Shown here piece after piece: positions 16,132-23,219 of a stretch of 32,492 bases of DNA. The stretch spans positions 1-32,492 of the forward strand of contig NZ_FOMZ01000022.1 of NCBI RefSeq assembly GCF_900112765.1. The letters run 5' to 3'. The DNA comes from Actinopolyspora alba. GTDB lineage: Bacteria; Actinomycetota; Actinomycetes; Mycobacteriales; Pseudonocardiaceae. The notes under the pieces are model-generated. The model was not told the origin of the DNA, did not search any database, and worked only from the letters and a program-made list of their open reading frames with translations. Numbering within the stretch: position 1 is the stretch's first letter; each line of letters opens with the position of its first letter. A program made the position numbers and the translations under genes.

Positions 16132-17376
16132 TTACTCGGCCTGGCTCGCGGCACCTTCGGCCGCGGGCCAGGAGATCGTGATGCGGCTGTGGCGCTTGGT
16201 GATCACCAGATCGGCCGGGGGCAGCCGCTCGTCGGAGGTCTCGCGGGGCCAGACCGCGATGTCGGGCCCGGGCCCGTGACGCCGCTCGCGATCCCAGACA
16301 CGGATCTGCTCGGCCATCTGCTCGGCGAGAGTGTCCGCGTGCGGCCCGAAGGCATACACACCGAATTCGGAGACACCGGGCGAGGCGCGCCGTGCCGTCA
16401 GATAGGCCACCGAATCGTGGGTGACCACCGCCGGGTCGAACCACAACACCTCGGCAGAGGCCAGCGTGTCTTTCTGGTCGGGCTCGGCGGCCAACCGGCC
16501 GAATCCGGCAAACCGGGTGGCCAGCCAGAATGAGAGCGTGTCGAACGATTCACTACCGGGCAGGGTCACCCCGCTCCACAGCTCGACCCGCGGGGTGGTC
16601 ACCAGCTCATCGAGCTCCGGGGGCTGATCGTCGGGCCAGCCATCGTCGAACCGCACGACGACGGTGCTGCCCCGCAGCGACACCAGCTGCTCCGTGGTGG
16701 CCCCCTGGCCCTGCATGGTGACGAACCCGCACACCTCGGCAGAGCGGCTGACCAGGTGATCGTCCTGCCGGTCCAGGGCCAGCGAGCGGGTCAATCCCCG
16801 CATCCGCAGCGGAACCACCAAGCGGCCCCGCGGTGCGAGCTGATCCATCCAGGCGGAGGGGATGTCCCACGCGCTGACCGTGACCACGATCCGGTCGTAG
16901 GGGCCGTCACCGACCTCTCCGGCCGCCGCGTCGGCGGTGATCACGTTCACTGCTGGAAAACCGGCTCGATCCAGCAACTCGCGGGCCCGGGCGGTCACTT
17001 CGGGGTCAATGTCGACGCTGGTCACAGACCCGTCCGGGCCGGCCAGATGGCTGAGCATGGCGGCATTGACCCCACCGGAACCGATTTCCAACACGCTCAT
17101 GCCGGGGCGAATGTCGGCCTGTTCCAGCATTCCCGCCTGCAGCTGCGGCGCCGAGACAGTGCTGATCGCGACCCCGTGCTCATCACGCTTGATCGGCACG
17201 GCCGCCCGGGGATCGTAGGCCTGCTGCAGCGGTGCCTCAGGGGTGAACCATCGCCGATCCACCACCCGAAACACGTCGGCGATCCGTTCACTACGCACCG
17301 CACCCATCGTCCACAGTTGATTGATCATGTCCTCGCGCAGCGCGTCGGCCTGCGCGGAATCCGTCGACGTACTCAT
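16132..17376 (-). CDS. Methyltransferase, FxLD lanthipeptide system (first copy)
   Basis: The first gene of the operon is 414 aa from the ATG at 17376. Residues 75-84 (SAPQLQAGML) match the PIMT substrate-side motif. Residues 95-102 (VLEIGSGG, followed by VNAAML) form the SAM site, then come TSVDIDPEVTARAREL and GPYDRIVVTVSAWDIPSAWM. The C-terminal 190 residues are the extension found in FxLD-system methyltransferases. It lies 24 bases before the precursor gene and is clearly homologous to the operon's last gene. The SAM loop reads GSGGVN rather than the GAGTGYN of the other copy. The expected role is methyl transfer to an Asp side chain of the modified precursor. Confidence 0.9.
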   Translation of the reverse strand: MSTSTDSAQADALREDMINQLWTMGAVRSERIADVFRVVDRRWFTPEAPLQQAYDPRAAVPIKRDEHGVAISTVSAPQLQAGMLEQADIRPGMSVLEIGSGGVNAAMLSHLAGPDGSVTSVDIDPEVTARARELLDRAGFPAVNVITADAAAGEVGDGPYDRIVVTVSAWDIPSAWMDQLAPRGRLVVPLRMRGLTRSLALDRQDDHLVSRSAEVCGFVTMQGQGATTEQLVSLRGSTVVVRFDDGWPDDQPPELDELVTTPRVELWSGVTLPGSESFDTLSFWLATRFAGFGRLAAEPDQKDTLASAEVLWFDPAVVTHDSVAYLTARRASPGVSEFGVYAFGPHADTLAEQMAEQIRVWDRERRHGPGPDIAVWPRETSDERLPPADLVITKRHSRITISWPAAEGAASQAE

Positions 17377-17943
17377 CTACACGTCACTTCCGGTCGTTGT
17401 TTGACGACAGTGCTGGGGGTGAAGGTGCCCGGAACACGTCACAGCGGCCGCCGCGTCACAGGATGGCGGAACCCGCGAGGCGCGGGGCCGGCGATAGCCG
17501 TGTCGGCACCGTGACGGGTCCGTTGCCCGTCCGAGGCTGGCGGCGGCGAAACCGGGGATGACCGCTGGGCAGCGGCGCCGTTAACGCCTCGGAAGTCTCG
17601 ACGTGTGAGCACGGAGTGCGTTCGGCAGCGACAAGGCTGCTCGGTCCTCGTCGTCTTCGTGCCTTTCGCTCTCGACCGGGGAAAGGCTGCGCGGCCGGCG
17701 GGAGAGCTCCAGAGCGGGCAGGAGTCGGAACTCGCCTACGAGTCGGCTCCTTCGGAGACACGTGTTCGAAGGCGCCCAGCTGGCAGGGGGCATGCCGCTG
17801 CTGGTCAGCTGCGGCGGTTGTTGTCGAGGGGGTCACGGATCACCTTCACCATCACGGCAGCGGCAAATGCGTAAAGCATGTTCTTGGCGCATATGCGATA
17901 TTGCGTCGTTCGTGGGGAGGTGATCAATCGTCCAAACGAGTGA
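17377..17943. promoter_or_regulatory. Upstream region of the lanthipeptide operon
   Basis: This 567-base gap has no convincing gene; open frames read as Arg/Pro/Ala-rich text. It must hold the operon promoter. It includes the perfect palindrome CGCATATGCG at 17888-17897, also found upstream of the neighbouring XRE gene at 19252-19261. The stretch 17868-17936 is AT-richer than the rest. Confidence 0.4.
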
Positions 17944-17976
17944 CGCCCTCGGTGACGACGTGGGTCACCGAGGGCG
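17944..17976 (-). terminator. 13-bp hairpin after the DUF397 gene
   Basis: CGCCCTCGGTGAC (17944-17956) pairs perfectly with 17964-17976 around a seven-base loop. It lies 20 bases past the stop of the leftward DUF397 gene. It should separate the regulator pair from the lanthipeptide operon, which therefore needs its own promoter. Confidence 0.75.
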
Positions 17977-17996
17977 CCTTCCCATTCAGCAGAGGC

Positions 17997-18203
17997 TCAG
18001 AGGTCGAACTCACCTGCTTTGACGCCGGCCAGGAACGCGGTCCATTCCCCGGCGGTGAAGACATGAGCGCCCTGGGCGCGGTCTTTGGTGTCGCGGACGG
18101 CGACGTGTCCCGGCGCGTAGCCCACCTCGACGCAGCCTCCGCCATTGGCGGCGCTGGCCGTGGCCTTGTGCCAGCCGCCGAAGCTCTCGGTCGTCGGGAT
18201 CAT
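17997..18203 (-). CDS. DUF397 domain protein
   Basis: The 68-aa protein starts at the ATG at 18203, which shares one base with the stop of the XRE gene (TAATG). Its sequence MIPTTESFGGWHKATASAAN, followed by GGGCVEVGYAPGHVAVRDTK, then FTAGEWTAFLAGVKAGEFDL is a classic DUF397 pattern with a WxKA start, a CVEV strand, VRDTKD and a W-x-x-F-L end. It is more canonical than the DUF397 near 2712. Its role is unknown beyond partnership with XRE/DUF5753 regulators, here probably that of the adjacent gene. Confidence 0.9.
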   Translation of the reverse strand: MIPTTESFGGWHKATASAANGGGCVEVGYAPGHVAVRDTKDRAQGAHVFTAGEWTAFLAGVKAGEFDL

Positions 18204-19132
18204 TATGATGCTTCTCCTTCGGATGTGGATCGTGCGAACTCCCCGGCGATACGACGCACGAGTTCGCGCGAATGCACGGGATCGAGGGCCGCTCCCAACA
18301 GCCCATGCCACAGATCACTGTATTCGGCGACCTCAGTGGGGCCATCGAGGTAGTTCGCGTCGTGATACTGCTCAACCAGCACGAACTCCAGCGGTGATGC
18401 TTGTGGCCCTATCGAGGGTATGCGGAACTGCACGAACGGGAAAGAAAGCCCGATAGCGGTCCTGCTGCCGAACGCGGCGACATGCAGGTCGATGTTGGGG
18501 CGCTCGGACAACTCCACCAGGTAGTCCAGCTGCCGACGCATCACCGCCGGTCCGCCCACCTGCCGCCGAAGCGCGGACTCGGACAGCACAGCGGTCACGC
18601 GCGGGGCGGTGTCGGTGGTCAGAACCTGTTGACGCTCCAGCCGAGCCTTGACCGCCGACTCGGTGGACTCGGTGACAGAGCGCAACGCGCCGTCGGTGAA
18701 CAACGCTCGAATGTATTCCTCGGTTTGGAACAGCCCGTGGATGATCTCCGACTGGTAGAGGTTGATCACCTCGGCGTCGGCCTCCAGATCCATGGCCATC
18801 CGAAACCACTTGGGCACGATCGAGCGATACCCCCGCCATCGCCCACGAACATCCGTGCCCTTGTTGATCTCGACGAGCTGTTCGACATCAACCTCGTCAC
18901 CCCCGTCAGCGGGCGCGCCTCGCTCCGTGGAACCGAGGGTCTCCCGGTAGAACCGAACCAGTTCACGGAGGTCTTTCTGGCGGATGCTCGTCACGCCGTT
19001 TTCGAGCTTGCTGACGACACTCCAGTTGCGTTCGATCACCCTCGCGGCATCGACGAGCTCCAGTCCAGCGCGTTCACGTAGCGAACGTAGCTCTTTGCCC
19101 AGCATGAACCGCAGCACTGTGGGGGTTGACAT
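18203..19132 (-). CDS. XRE-family regulator with DUF5753 domain
   Basis: I chose the ATG at 19132 (MSTPTVLRFMLGKELRSLRE), with GGGAGGA eight bases upstream; the ATG at 19138 is too close to that site. The helix-turn-helix spans about residues 8-65 (LRERAGLELVDAARVI, NWSVVSKLENGVTS). The DUF5753 part follows (YRSIVPKWFRMAMDLEADAE, IIHGLFQTEEYIRALF, LSESALRRQVGGPAVMRRQL, LVEQYHDANYLDGPTEV). At 309 aa it is of normal length. It sits between its DUF397 partner and a gap containing inverted repeats and is the closest regulator to the lanthipeptide operon. Confidence 0.9.
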   Translation of the reverse strand: MSTPTVLRFMLGKELRSLRERAGLELVDAARVIERNWSVVSKLENGVTSIRQKDLRELVRFYRETLGSTERGAPADGGDEVDVEQLVEINKGTDVRGRWRGYRSIVPKWFRMAMDLEADAEVINLYQSEIIHGLFQTEEYIRALFTDGALRSVTESTESAVKARLERQQVLTTDTAPRVTAVLSESALRRQVGGPAVMRRQLDYLVELSERPNIDLHVAAFGSRTAIGLSFPFVQFRIPSIGPQASPLEFVLVEQYHDANYLDGPTEVAEYSDLWHGLLGAALDPVHSRELVRRIAGEFARSTSEGEAS

Positions 19133-19197
19133 GGGCATGATCCTCCCACGTTCCGAGTCGACCGAAAACGACGGATTCGAAGAACTTTGACGCATCG

Positions 19198-19261
19198 CAT
19201 TGTCGTTTCGCATGTTCGAAGTTACTGTGATCGACACGCGACAATGCCAATCGCATATGCG
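19198..19261. promoter_or_regulatory. Inverted repeats upstream of the XRE gene
   Basis: CATTGTCG at 19198-19205 is mirrored by CGACAATG at 19239-19246, and a perfect palindrome CGCATATGCG follows at 19252-19261. The region is AT-richer than its surroundings and lies 65-130 bases before the regulator start, a suitable place for promoter and operator. Confidence 0.45.
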
Positions 19262-19818
19262 ACGAGGGGGTGTCTCCTCCAGGGACGTGCCTCTCGCCCC
19301 GCCTCGACGTCTGCTGTGCCCGTTTCCTGCGGCGTCCTCCGAGAACGGACACACGGCGTCGTGGACTCGTCCTGGATGTGGGTGGGACGGGACTGGCGCG
19401 GGAGTGCGTGCTGGCCGGTGTCGCGATCGAGCCTCGGGCATGTCTCCGAGGCCGACGCCTCACGTCGGAGGCCTCCGCCGAGACGCTGCGGCAGTCCCAG
19501 CGGGGTGCCTCCGGCATGCCAGGCACCCGTCGTCGGTGACGTGACAACGGGGTCCGTCACCGGCGGTGGGAGAAAGCCCTTGGCTTCTCCGCCCCTCGGG
19601 GGAGCTGAGGGGAGGCGGCTGCCGCTCGGGCCTGTTCGCGACCCCCGACCGCATCGGTTCGAGCGGCAGTCGGCCTGTCCGGTCTTCCATTCGTGCTCTG
19701 GAGGGAAAGCACTCCCATGCTTATGCCCCTTGCTGCCATCACCGCCGACACCGTCTGCCCCTCGCGCACCGGCCGAGGCAGGCACTACCCCCTCTTTCGG
19801 AACGAGAAGCCGGTGACC
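19262..19818. other. Intergenic stretch without a convincing gene
   Basis: About 560 bases hold no frame with recognisable motifs. Near 19566-19588 GGAGAAAGCC can pair with GGCTTCTCC, and directly after it CCCCTC pairs with GAGGGG (19591-19612). These two adjacent hairpins may be terminators or remnants of a mobile region. Confidence 0.35.
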
Positions 19819-19998
19819 ATGCCCGGCGAGACCTCTTCACCACTACGACGTGAGGTGCTTCTGCTGTCGCTGTGCCGAACCGCGCACCTACGCACCCCAC
19901 CCCACGACGCACCACTATCGGAACGGGTGTGCGCGCTGTGCCTGCGTGCCCGCGCCACAGCACGAGACGAGACCAACGAGCTCGCCACCACGGCCTGA
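19819..19998 (+). CDS. Small Cys/His protein, possible zinc-ribbon (59 aa)
   Basis: From the ATG at 19819 the frame gives MPGETSSPLRREVLLLSLCR, then TAHLRTPPHDAPLSERVCAL and CLRARATARDETNELATTA. Two His (HLRTPPH) precede a VCALC pair, which could bind a metal. The start lacks a strong ribosome site. Similar small Cys-pair proteins are frequent in actinomycete accessory regions. The coding call is tentative. Confidence 0.42.
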   Translation: MPGETSSPLRREVLLLSLCRTAHLRTPPHDAPLSERVCALCLRARATARDETNELATTA

Positions 19999-20026
19999 AG
20001 ACTGACGTGTGGAACGCAGCACCACC

Positions 20027-20236
20027 ATGGGGCGACACGAACTGCGCGATGGCGACGGGGACCCGGCGCGCTACAGCGATGGAGGCGGTCGACACAGCAC
20101 CGAAGTCAGGACGCGCTCCCCGCGTCCGTGGCTGCGGGAGGTGGGTGAGCCCACCGAGCCGCTACTGGCCATCGGAGTCGATGACACGCAGACGCTCCCC
20201 GCGGCCACGGACGAGGAACGGCCCACCTCGCCTTAG
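20027..20236 (+). CDS. Possible small hypothetical protein (69 aa)
   Basis: The ATG at 20027 opens MGRHELRDGDGDPARYSDGG and ends at 20236 (ATDEERPTSP). A GTG at 20009 is an alternative start. The protein is acidic and polar without motifs. Another frame ending at 20522 overlaps and includes PTFDPHDPDGLDALLNELRR, which also looks protein-like, so it is unclear which frame is used between 20030 and 20518. Confidence 0.28.
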   Translation: MGRHELRDGDGDPARYSDGGGRHSTEVRTRSPRPWLREVGEPTEPLLAIGVDDTQTLPAATDEERPTSP

Positions 20237-20518
20237 CGGGAAACCACTCACGCCAAGAACCACGCGACCGATATCGCCTGCCGGGGAAACAGCACCTCAA
20301 CCACCGACGTTCGATCCGCACGATCCCGACGGCCTCGACGCGCTGCTGAACGAGCTGCGCCGCCGGAACCCTGACCCAACCAACCTGCCTGGGAGCGATC
20401 GGAGGCGATCGATGAGCACCTCCCGACTGTCAACGTCGGAACGCTCTCCCGAGCAACACACCGACCCTCCGCCCACGACGGCCCTTATCGAACCGAGCAC
20501 CGACAAGGAAGAAACCCC

Positions 20519-20863
20519 ATGAACAAACCTGAGTACGGTAACGATCCACACCGCTGGCGCGTCACCATTAGCCATGTCGACCCCGACGCTGTGTATCGCT
20601 CAATCCGTGCCCTCAACGGATTCCGGAGCTGGGAAGACCCACCACGCACGCTGTATCAGCTCGCCACAACCACCCTCGAAGTCGTGCGCGACACCGGCAC
20701 CTGGACGTTGCTGATCAACGGGGCCAGTACCGACTGTGTCCAGGACACGGTCGCACGTCTGGGATATCAGCCCGACGACGTGAAACCTCATCCCCTCCCG
20801 GAACTCGCCGGGCTACCGGAGCAAGTGCAGCGGGCTCGACTGCGGAACGCGGGTGCGGCATGA
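20519..20863 (+). CDS. Hypothetical protein, first gene of a coupled trio (114 aa)
   Basis: The ATG at 20519 is preceded by AAGGAAG at good spacing. The sequence begins MNKPEYGNDPHRWRVTISHV and contains TTLEVVRDTGTWTLLINGAS and DTVARLGYQPDDVKPHPLPE. It looks like a small alpha/beta fold with two central strands; I do not recognise the family. The stop overlaps the RapZ-C-like gene by four bases, so both products are made together. Codon use is normal for the organism. Confidence 0.65.
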   Translation: MNKPEYGNDPHRWRVTISHVDPDAVYRSIRALNGFRSWEDPPRTLYQLATTTLEVVRDTGTWTLLINGASTDCVQDTVARLGYQPDDVKPHPLPELAGLPEQVQRARLRNAGAA

Positions 20864-21252
20864 GCGTTCCGCCGGTGCTGTATGTCGTGTCTTTCGGGTA
20901 CTGCCACGGTGATCCTCCAGTGTCCAACCTCGTGGTGGATGTGCGCTGGCTTCCCAACCCGTTCCACACGGCGGAATCGCACGACCTGTCCGGTCGGGAC
21001 CAGTCGGTGCAGGAATGGGTGCTCACCCACCCCGTGGTGCAGGGATGGTTTCACTCCGCACTCGATGTCGCCTACCCGTTGATCCGCGCCGCACGAGAGC
21101 AGGACAGTCGGGCGGTGACGATGGCGTTCGGCTGCCAGCGCGGGCACCACCGCAGCGTGGCCATCGCCGAGCGGTGTGCGGAGTCGCTGCGCCACGCCGG
21201 GTACCGGGTGATGACCGAACACCGCGACATCCACCACGGGACAGGGCGATGA
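20860..21252 (+). CDS. Stand-alone RapZ C-terminal-like domain protein (130 aa)
   Basis: The protein shows VVSFGYCHGDPPVSNLVVDV, RWLPNPFH and, near residue 90, FGCQRGHHRSVAIAERC. These match the RapZ C-terminal domain, where FGFKxGxP, DVRFLPNP and GCTGGHHRSV motifs form the phosphate and RNA-binding pocket. Full RapZ adds an N-terminal P-loop ATPase and binds GlmZ-type RNA or GlcN6P in Enterobacteria. Here the kinase half is absent. Stand-alone versions occur in actinomycete accessory regions with unknown ligand. It starts within the previous stop and its own stop overlaps the next ATG, so all three genes are coupled. Confidence 0.75.
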   Translation: MSVPPVLYVVSFGYCHGDPPVSNLVVDVRWLPNPFHTAESHDLSGRDQSVQEWVLTHPVVQGWFHSALDVAYPLIRAAREQDSRAVTMAFGCQRGHHRSVAIAERCAESLRHAGYRVMTEHRDIHHGTGR

Positions 21253-21494
21253 TCGTAGGCATTCTGGTGACCGTGTTCGGGCTGTTGCTTACCAGTATCG
21301 GGACGATCATCGTGGTGCTGTGGCGACGCCAGCGACAGGCGAACAGACCACCGATTGTTCCTGACTACCAACCACGACGGCGGCAACGACGCGTAGAGCG
21401 AGTACGAGCGCGGGAACGAGGCGATACGGAGGTCACGGACGTGCTGCCGTTGCCCGGCGACCAGAGTGGAACGCCCTGGTCGTCACAAGAATAG
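21249..21494 (+). CDS. Small single-pass membrane protein (81 aa)
   Basis: The ATG at 21249 overlaps the stop of the RapZ-C-like gene (ATGA). Residues 1-25 form one hydrophobic helix (MIVGILVTVFGLLLTSIGTI) followed by a strongly basic stretch (VLWRRQRQANR, RRRQRRVERVRARERG) and an acidic tail. This gives N-out/C-in topology by the positive-inside rule. It may anchor the operon products at the membrane; no family is recognised. Confidence 0.6.
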   Translation: MIVGILVTVFGLLLTSIGTIIVVLWRRQRQANRPPIVPDYQPRRRQRRVERVRARERGDTEVTDVLPLPGDQSGTPWSSQE

Positions 21495-22274
21495 GAAGCA
21501 CGGTGCACCACGGCGCGCTCCACAGTGCAACGTCACCTCGGACCTGCCACCGGCAGGGGTGCGGGCAGCGCGTATTCGTCGAACTGTTTGCGTCTGGTCC
21601 ACTACGCAGCGAGCAGAAGCGGCTATCCTCGCTGGTGAGGGATCACCGGTGCGCCCGTCCCTCTCCTTCGGAAACGTTGCCTGTGCCCTGGCTGATCTCC
21701 TGTGCTCCCAACACAGGCGTCAGGGCACAGGCAACAACGTCACCACCCCGACGCGGATACAGCAGGGGAGTAGCTCCGTTCGACAACCGCATAGATCATC
21801 GAAATCCTCGTTGTGGGCCCCGGTTCGTCGGTCACATCGAGTGGCGGCTCGTAGGTATCCCTCGCAACCGTGTGATTCAGAGACACGGCGTGAATCCGTT
21901 CCAGAGCCTCGTGGTGAGAACTCTGCCTCGCCGTCGACGTATTTACTTGTGGTCGGAGCTGGCCCAGTTGTGCTGGATGCTCTCGTCCCGTCAGCCGGGG
22001 TATTGCGCTCGGTATCGCCCCGGACCGGCATCCAGGCTCGTCACTGGGATCCACTGACTCACCCAGTAAACCCAGTACACACGCAACGCCCAGATTCCCA
22101 CGCGTCACCGCAGCTCCGCTATCGCGGGCGAACTGTTTTTCGATTTCTGCCGCCCGTGCCACCGGTCCAACTGTTTCCAATGCTATTGCCTTTGTCGCTC
22201 GTTCACCGAGCAAGTACGACTCTGACCCCATCACTGATCAGGAGGGTCGTGCTGCTGGTTCGCTCAGAGGAACG
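21495..22274. other. Long stretch without a confident gene before CRISPR array 1
   Basis: These 780 bases lie between the small membrane gene and the array. A leftward frame (21720-22234) exists but has no motif or ribosome site. The clearest structure is the 15-bp inverted repeat at 21676-21735. Base composition is lower in GC than neighbouring genes. Possibly it is the eroded distal end of the CRISPR locus or a transcribed noncoding region. Confidence 0.4.
21676..21735. repeat. Large perfect inverted repeat with nested hairpin
   Basis: GTTGCCTGTGCCCTG at 21676-21690 is mirrored exactly at 21721-21735. Inside the loop, CCTGTG (21699-21704) pairs with CACAGG (21712-21717) around seven bases. 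As RNA this forms a two-tier stem. It lies 180 bases past the stop of the RapZ-C operon and could be its terminator or a structured RNA. Confidence 0.6.
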
Positions 22275-22854
22275 GGCTTACACCCTGCTCGCGCGGGGAG
22301 TTCCGGCCGAGGCAGCGAACCGCATCGGATCCATCAGGCTCACCCCCGCGCGAGCGGGGAATTCGAGTGGTCTCAGATCGCGTGGAAGAAGGTGCTGGGC
22401 TCACCCCCGCGCGAGCGGGGACTTCCGGCGGTGGGGCGCCACCCGCCGTCGGCCGCAGGGCTCACCCCCGCGCGAGCGGGGAATTCGGCATCTGGGTCTG
22501 TCAGTTGATGCCGAACGTCGGCTCACCCCCGCGCGAGCGGGGAATTCTCGTGGACTGGATGAAAACCAGGCAACGGCAGATGGCTCACCCCCGCGCGAGC
22601 GGGGAATTCAAAACCCCACACCCGGCGATAGACCATCACCCCGGCTCACCCCCGCGCGAGCGGGGAATTCGCCGGAACCGCTGATGAACGCAGCGGCTTC
22701 GAGGGCTCACCCCCGCGCGAGCGGGGACTTCCCTGATCGGCGCGTTCGGACGGGGCGGATACGAGGCTCACCCCCGCGCGAGCGGGGACTTCGTGCCGGA
22801 AGCCGTCGGGAGGGCACTGCCCGAATGGCTCACCCCCGCGCGAGCGGGGACTTC
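22275..22854 (-). CRISPR. CRISPR array 1, type I-E, 10 repeats and 9 spacers
   Basis: Nine well-kept 28-base repeats start at 22337, 22398, 22459, 22520, 22582, 22643, 22704, 22765 and 22827. A degenerate repeat stands at 22275-22303. Spacers are 33 or 34 bases. Read on the minus strand the repeat has stem CCCCGC/GCGGGG with loop TCGC and 3' tag GTGAGCC, close to the E. coli type I-E repeat. Minus orientation is supported by the degenerate (distal) repeat at the left end and the AT-rich leader plus cas2 at the right end. Repeats 22704, 22765, 22827 and 22398 begin GAAGTC; the others begin GAATTC. The spacers match nothing I recognise in this window. Confidence 0.97.
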
Positions 22855-22915
22855 CCTTTTTGTGCTGGAAAAACAAGGTTGCTTTATTGTTTTGTGACTT
22901 CTTGATTGGGGGAGG
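22855..22915 (-). promoter_or_regulatory. AT-rich leader of CRISPR array 1
   Basis: The bases between the first repeat and the end of cas2 are A/T-rich (runs such as CTTTTTG and TTTATTGTTTTG), in strong contrast to the GC-rich flanks. This is the expected place for the leader that carries the array promoter and the spacer-integration signals. It is short and overlaps the last codons and stop (TAA) of cas2. Confidence 0.65.
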
Positions 22916-23219
22916 TCTCGGGGGTCAGAGTCCAGGACACGAGCGAGAGGCCGTCGAGGTCGGTGATCGTTCGGCCGTTAGTGCCGGGACCGTGGGTATG
23001 GATGTTGTAGCCTTGTTCGTTGTCTGCGTTGCAGATGAGCGCGGCCCATCCTTCTTGGTCGTCGATGCTCTCGCAGACGGCTTCCCACAGGTATTCCCGG
23101 ACACGGTTGGTCAGTGTGCCGACGTAGACTCCTGGGGCAGGTTCGAGCATCCAGCGGGTCAGGGCTCCGCGCGTGCCGTCCGCGACGGCGCTGGTGGTGA
23201 TAACGGCGAAGGTGCTCAT
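22884..23219 (-). CDS. cas2: Cas2, type I-E
   Basis: The 111-aa protein starts at the ATG at 23219, sharing one base with the cas1 stop (TGATG). It carries the I-E Cas2 signatures: MSTFAVITTSAVADGTRGAL, TRWMLEPAPGVYVGTLTNRV, REYLWEAVCE and GWAALICNADNEQGYNIHTH. It forms the Cas1-Cas2 integrase that inserts new spacers at the leader end of the array. The tail GLSLVSWTLTPETSPNQEVT fits the I-E C-terminal strand that contacts Cas1. It is the last cas gene, and the array begins 29 bases after its stop. Confidence 0.96.
   Translation of the reverse strand: MSTFAVITTSAVADGTRGALTRWMLEPAPGVYVGTLTNRVREYLWEAVCESIDDQEGWAALICNADNEQGYNIHTHGPGTNGRTITDLDGLSLVSWTLTPETSPNQEVTKQ

Noticed and set aside
13472-16533. 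Long plus-strand frames opposite lanB and the first methyltransferase
   Set aside because: They are GC-rich shadow frames without motifs, opposite strongly supported genes.
17456-17836. 126-codon minus-strand frame upstream of the lanthipeptide operon
   Set aside because: Arg/Pro/Ser-rich, no ribosome site, no motif; treated as intergenic.
21720-22234. 164-codon minus-strand frame between the RapZ-C operon and array 1
   Set aside because: It has no ribosome site, no recognisable motif and overlaps the large inverted repeat; too weak to call.
21466-22905. Long plus-strand open frame of 479 codons across the CRISPR array
   Set aside because: Its second half is the repeat translated over and over (RLTPARAGNS, SPPRERG); it is an artefact of array 1.
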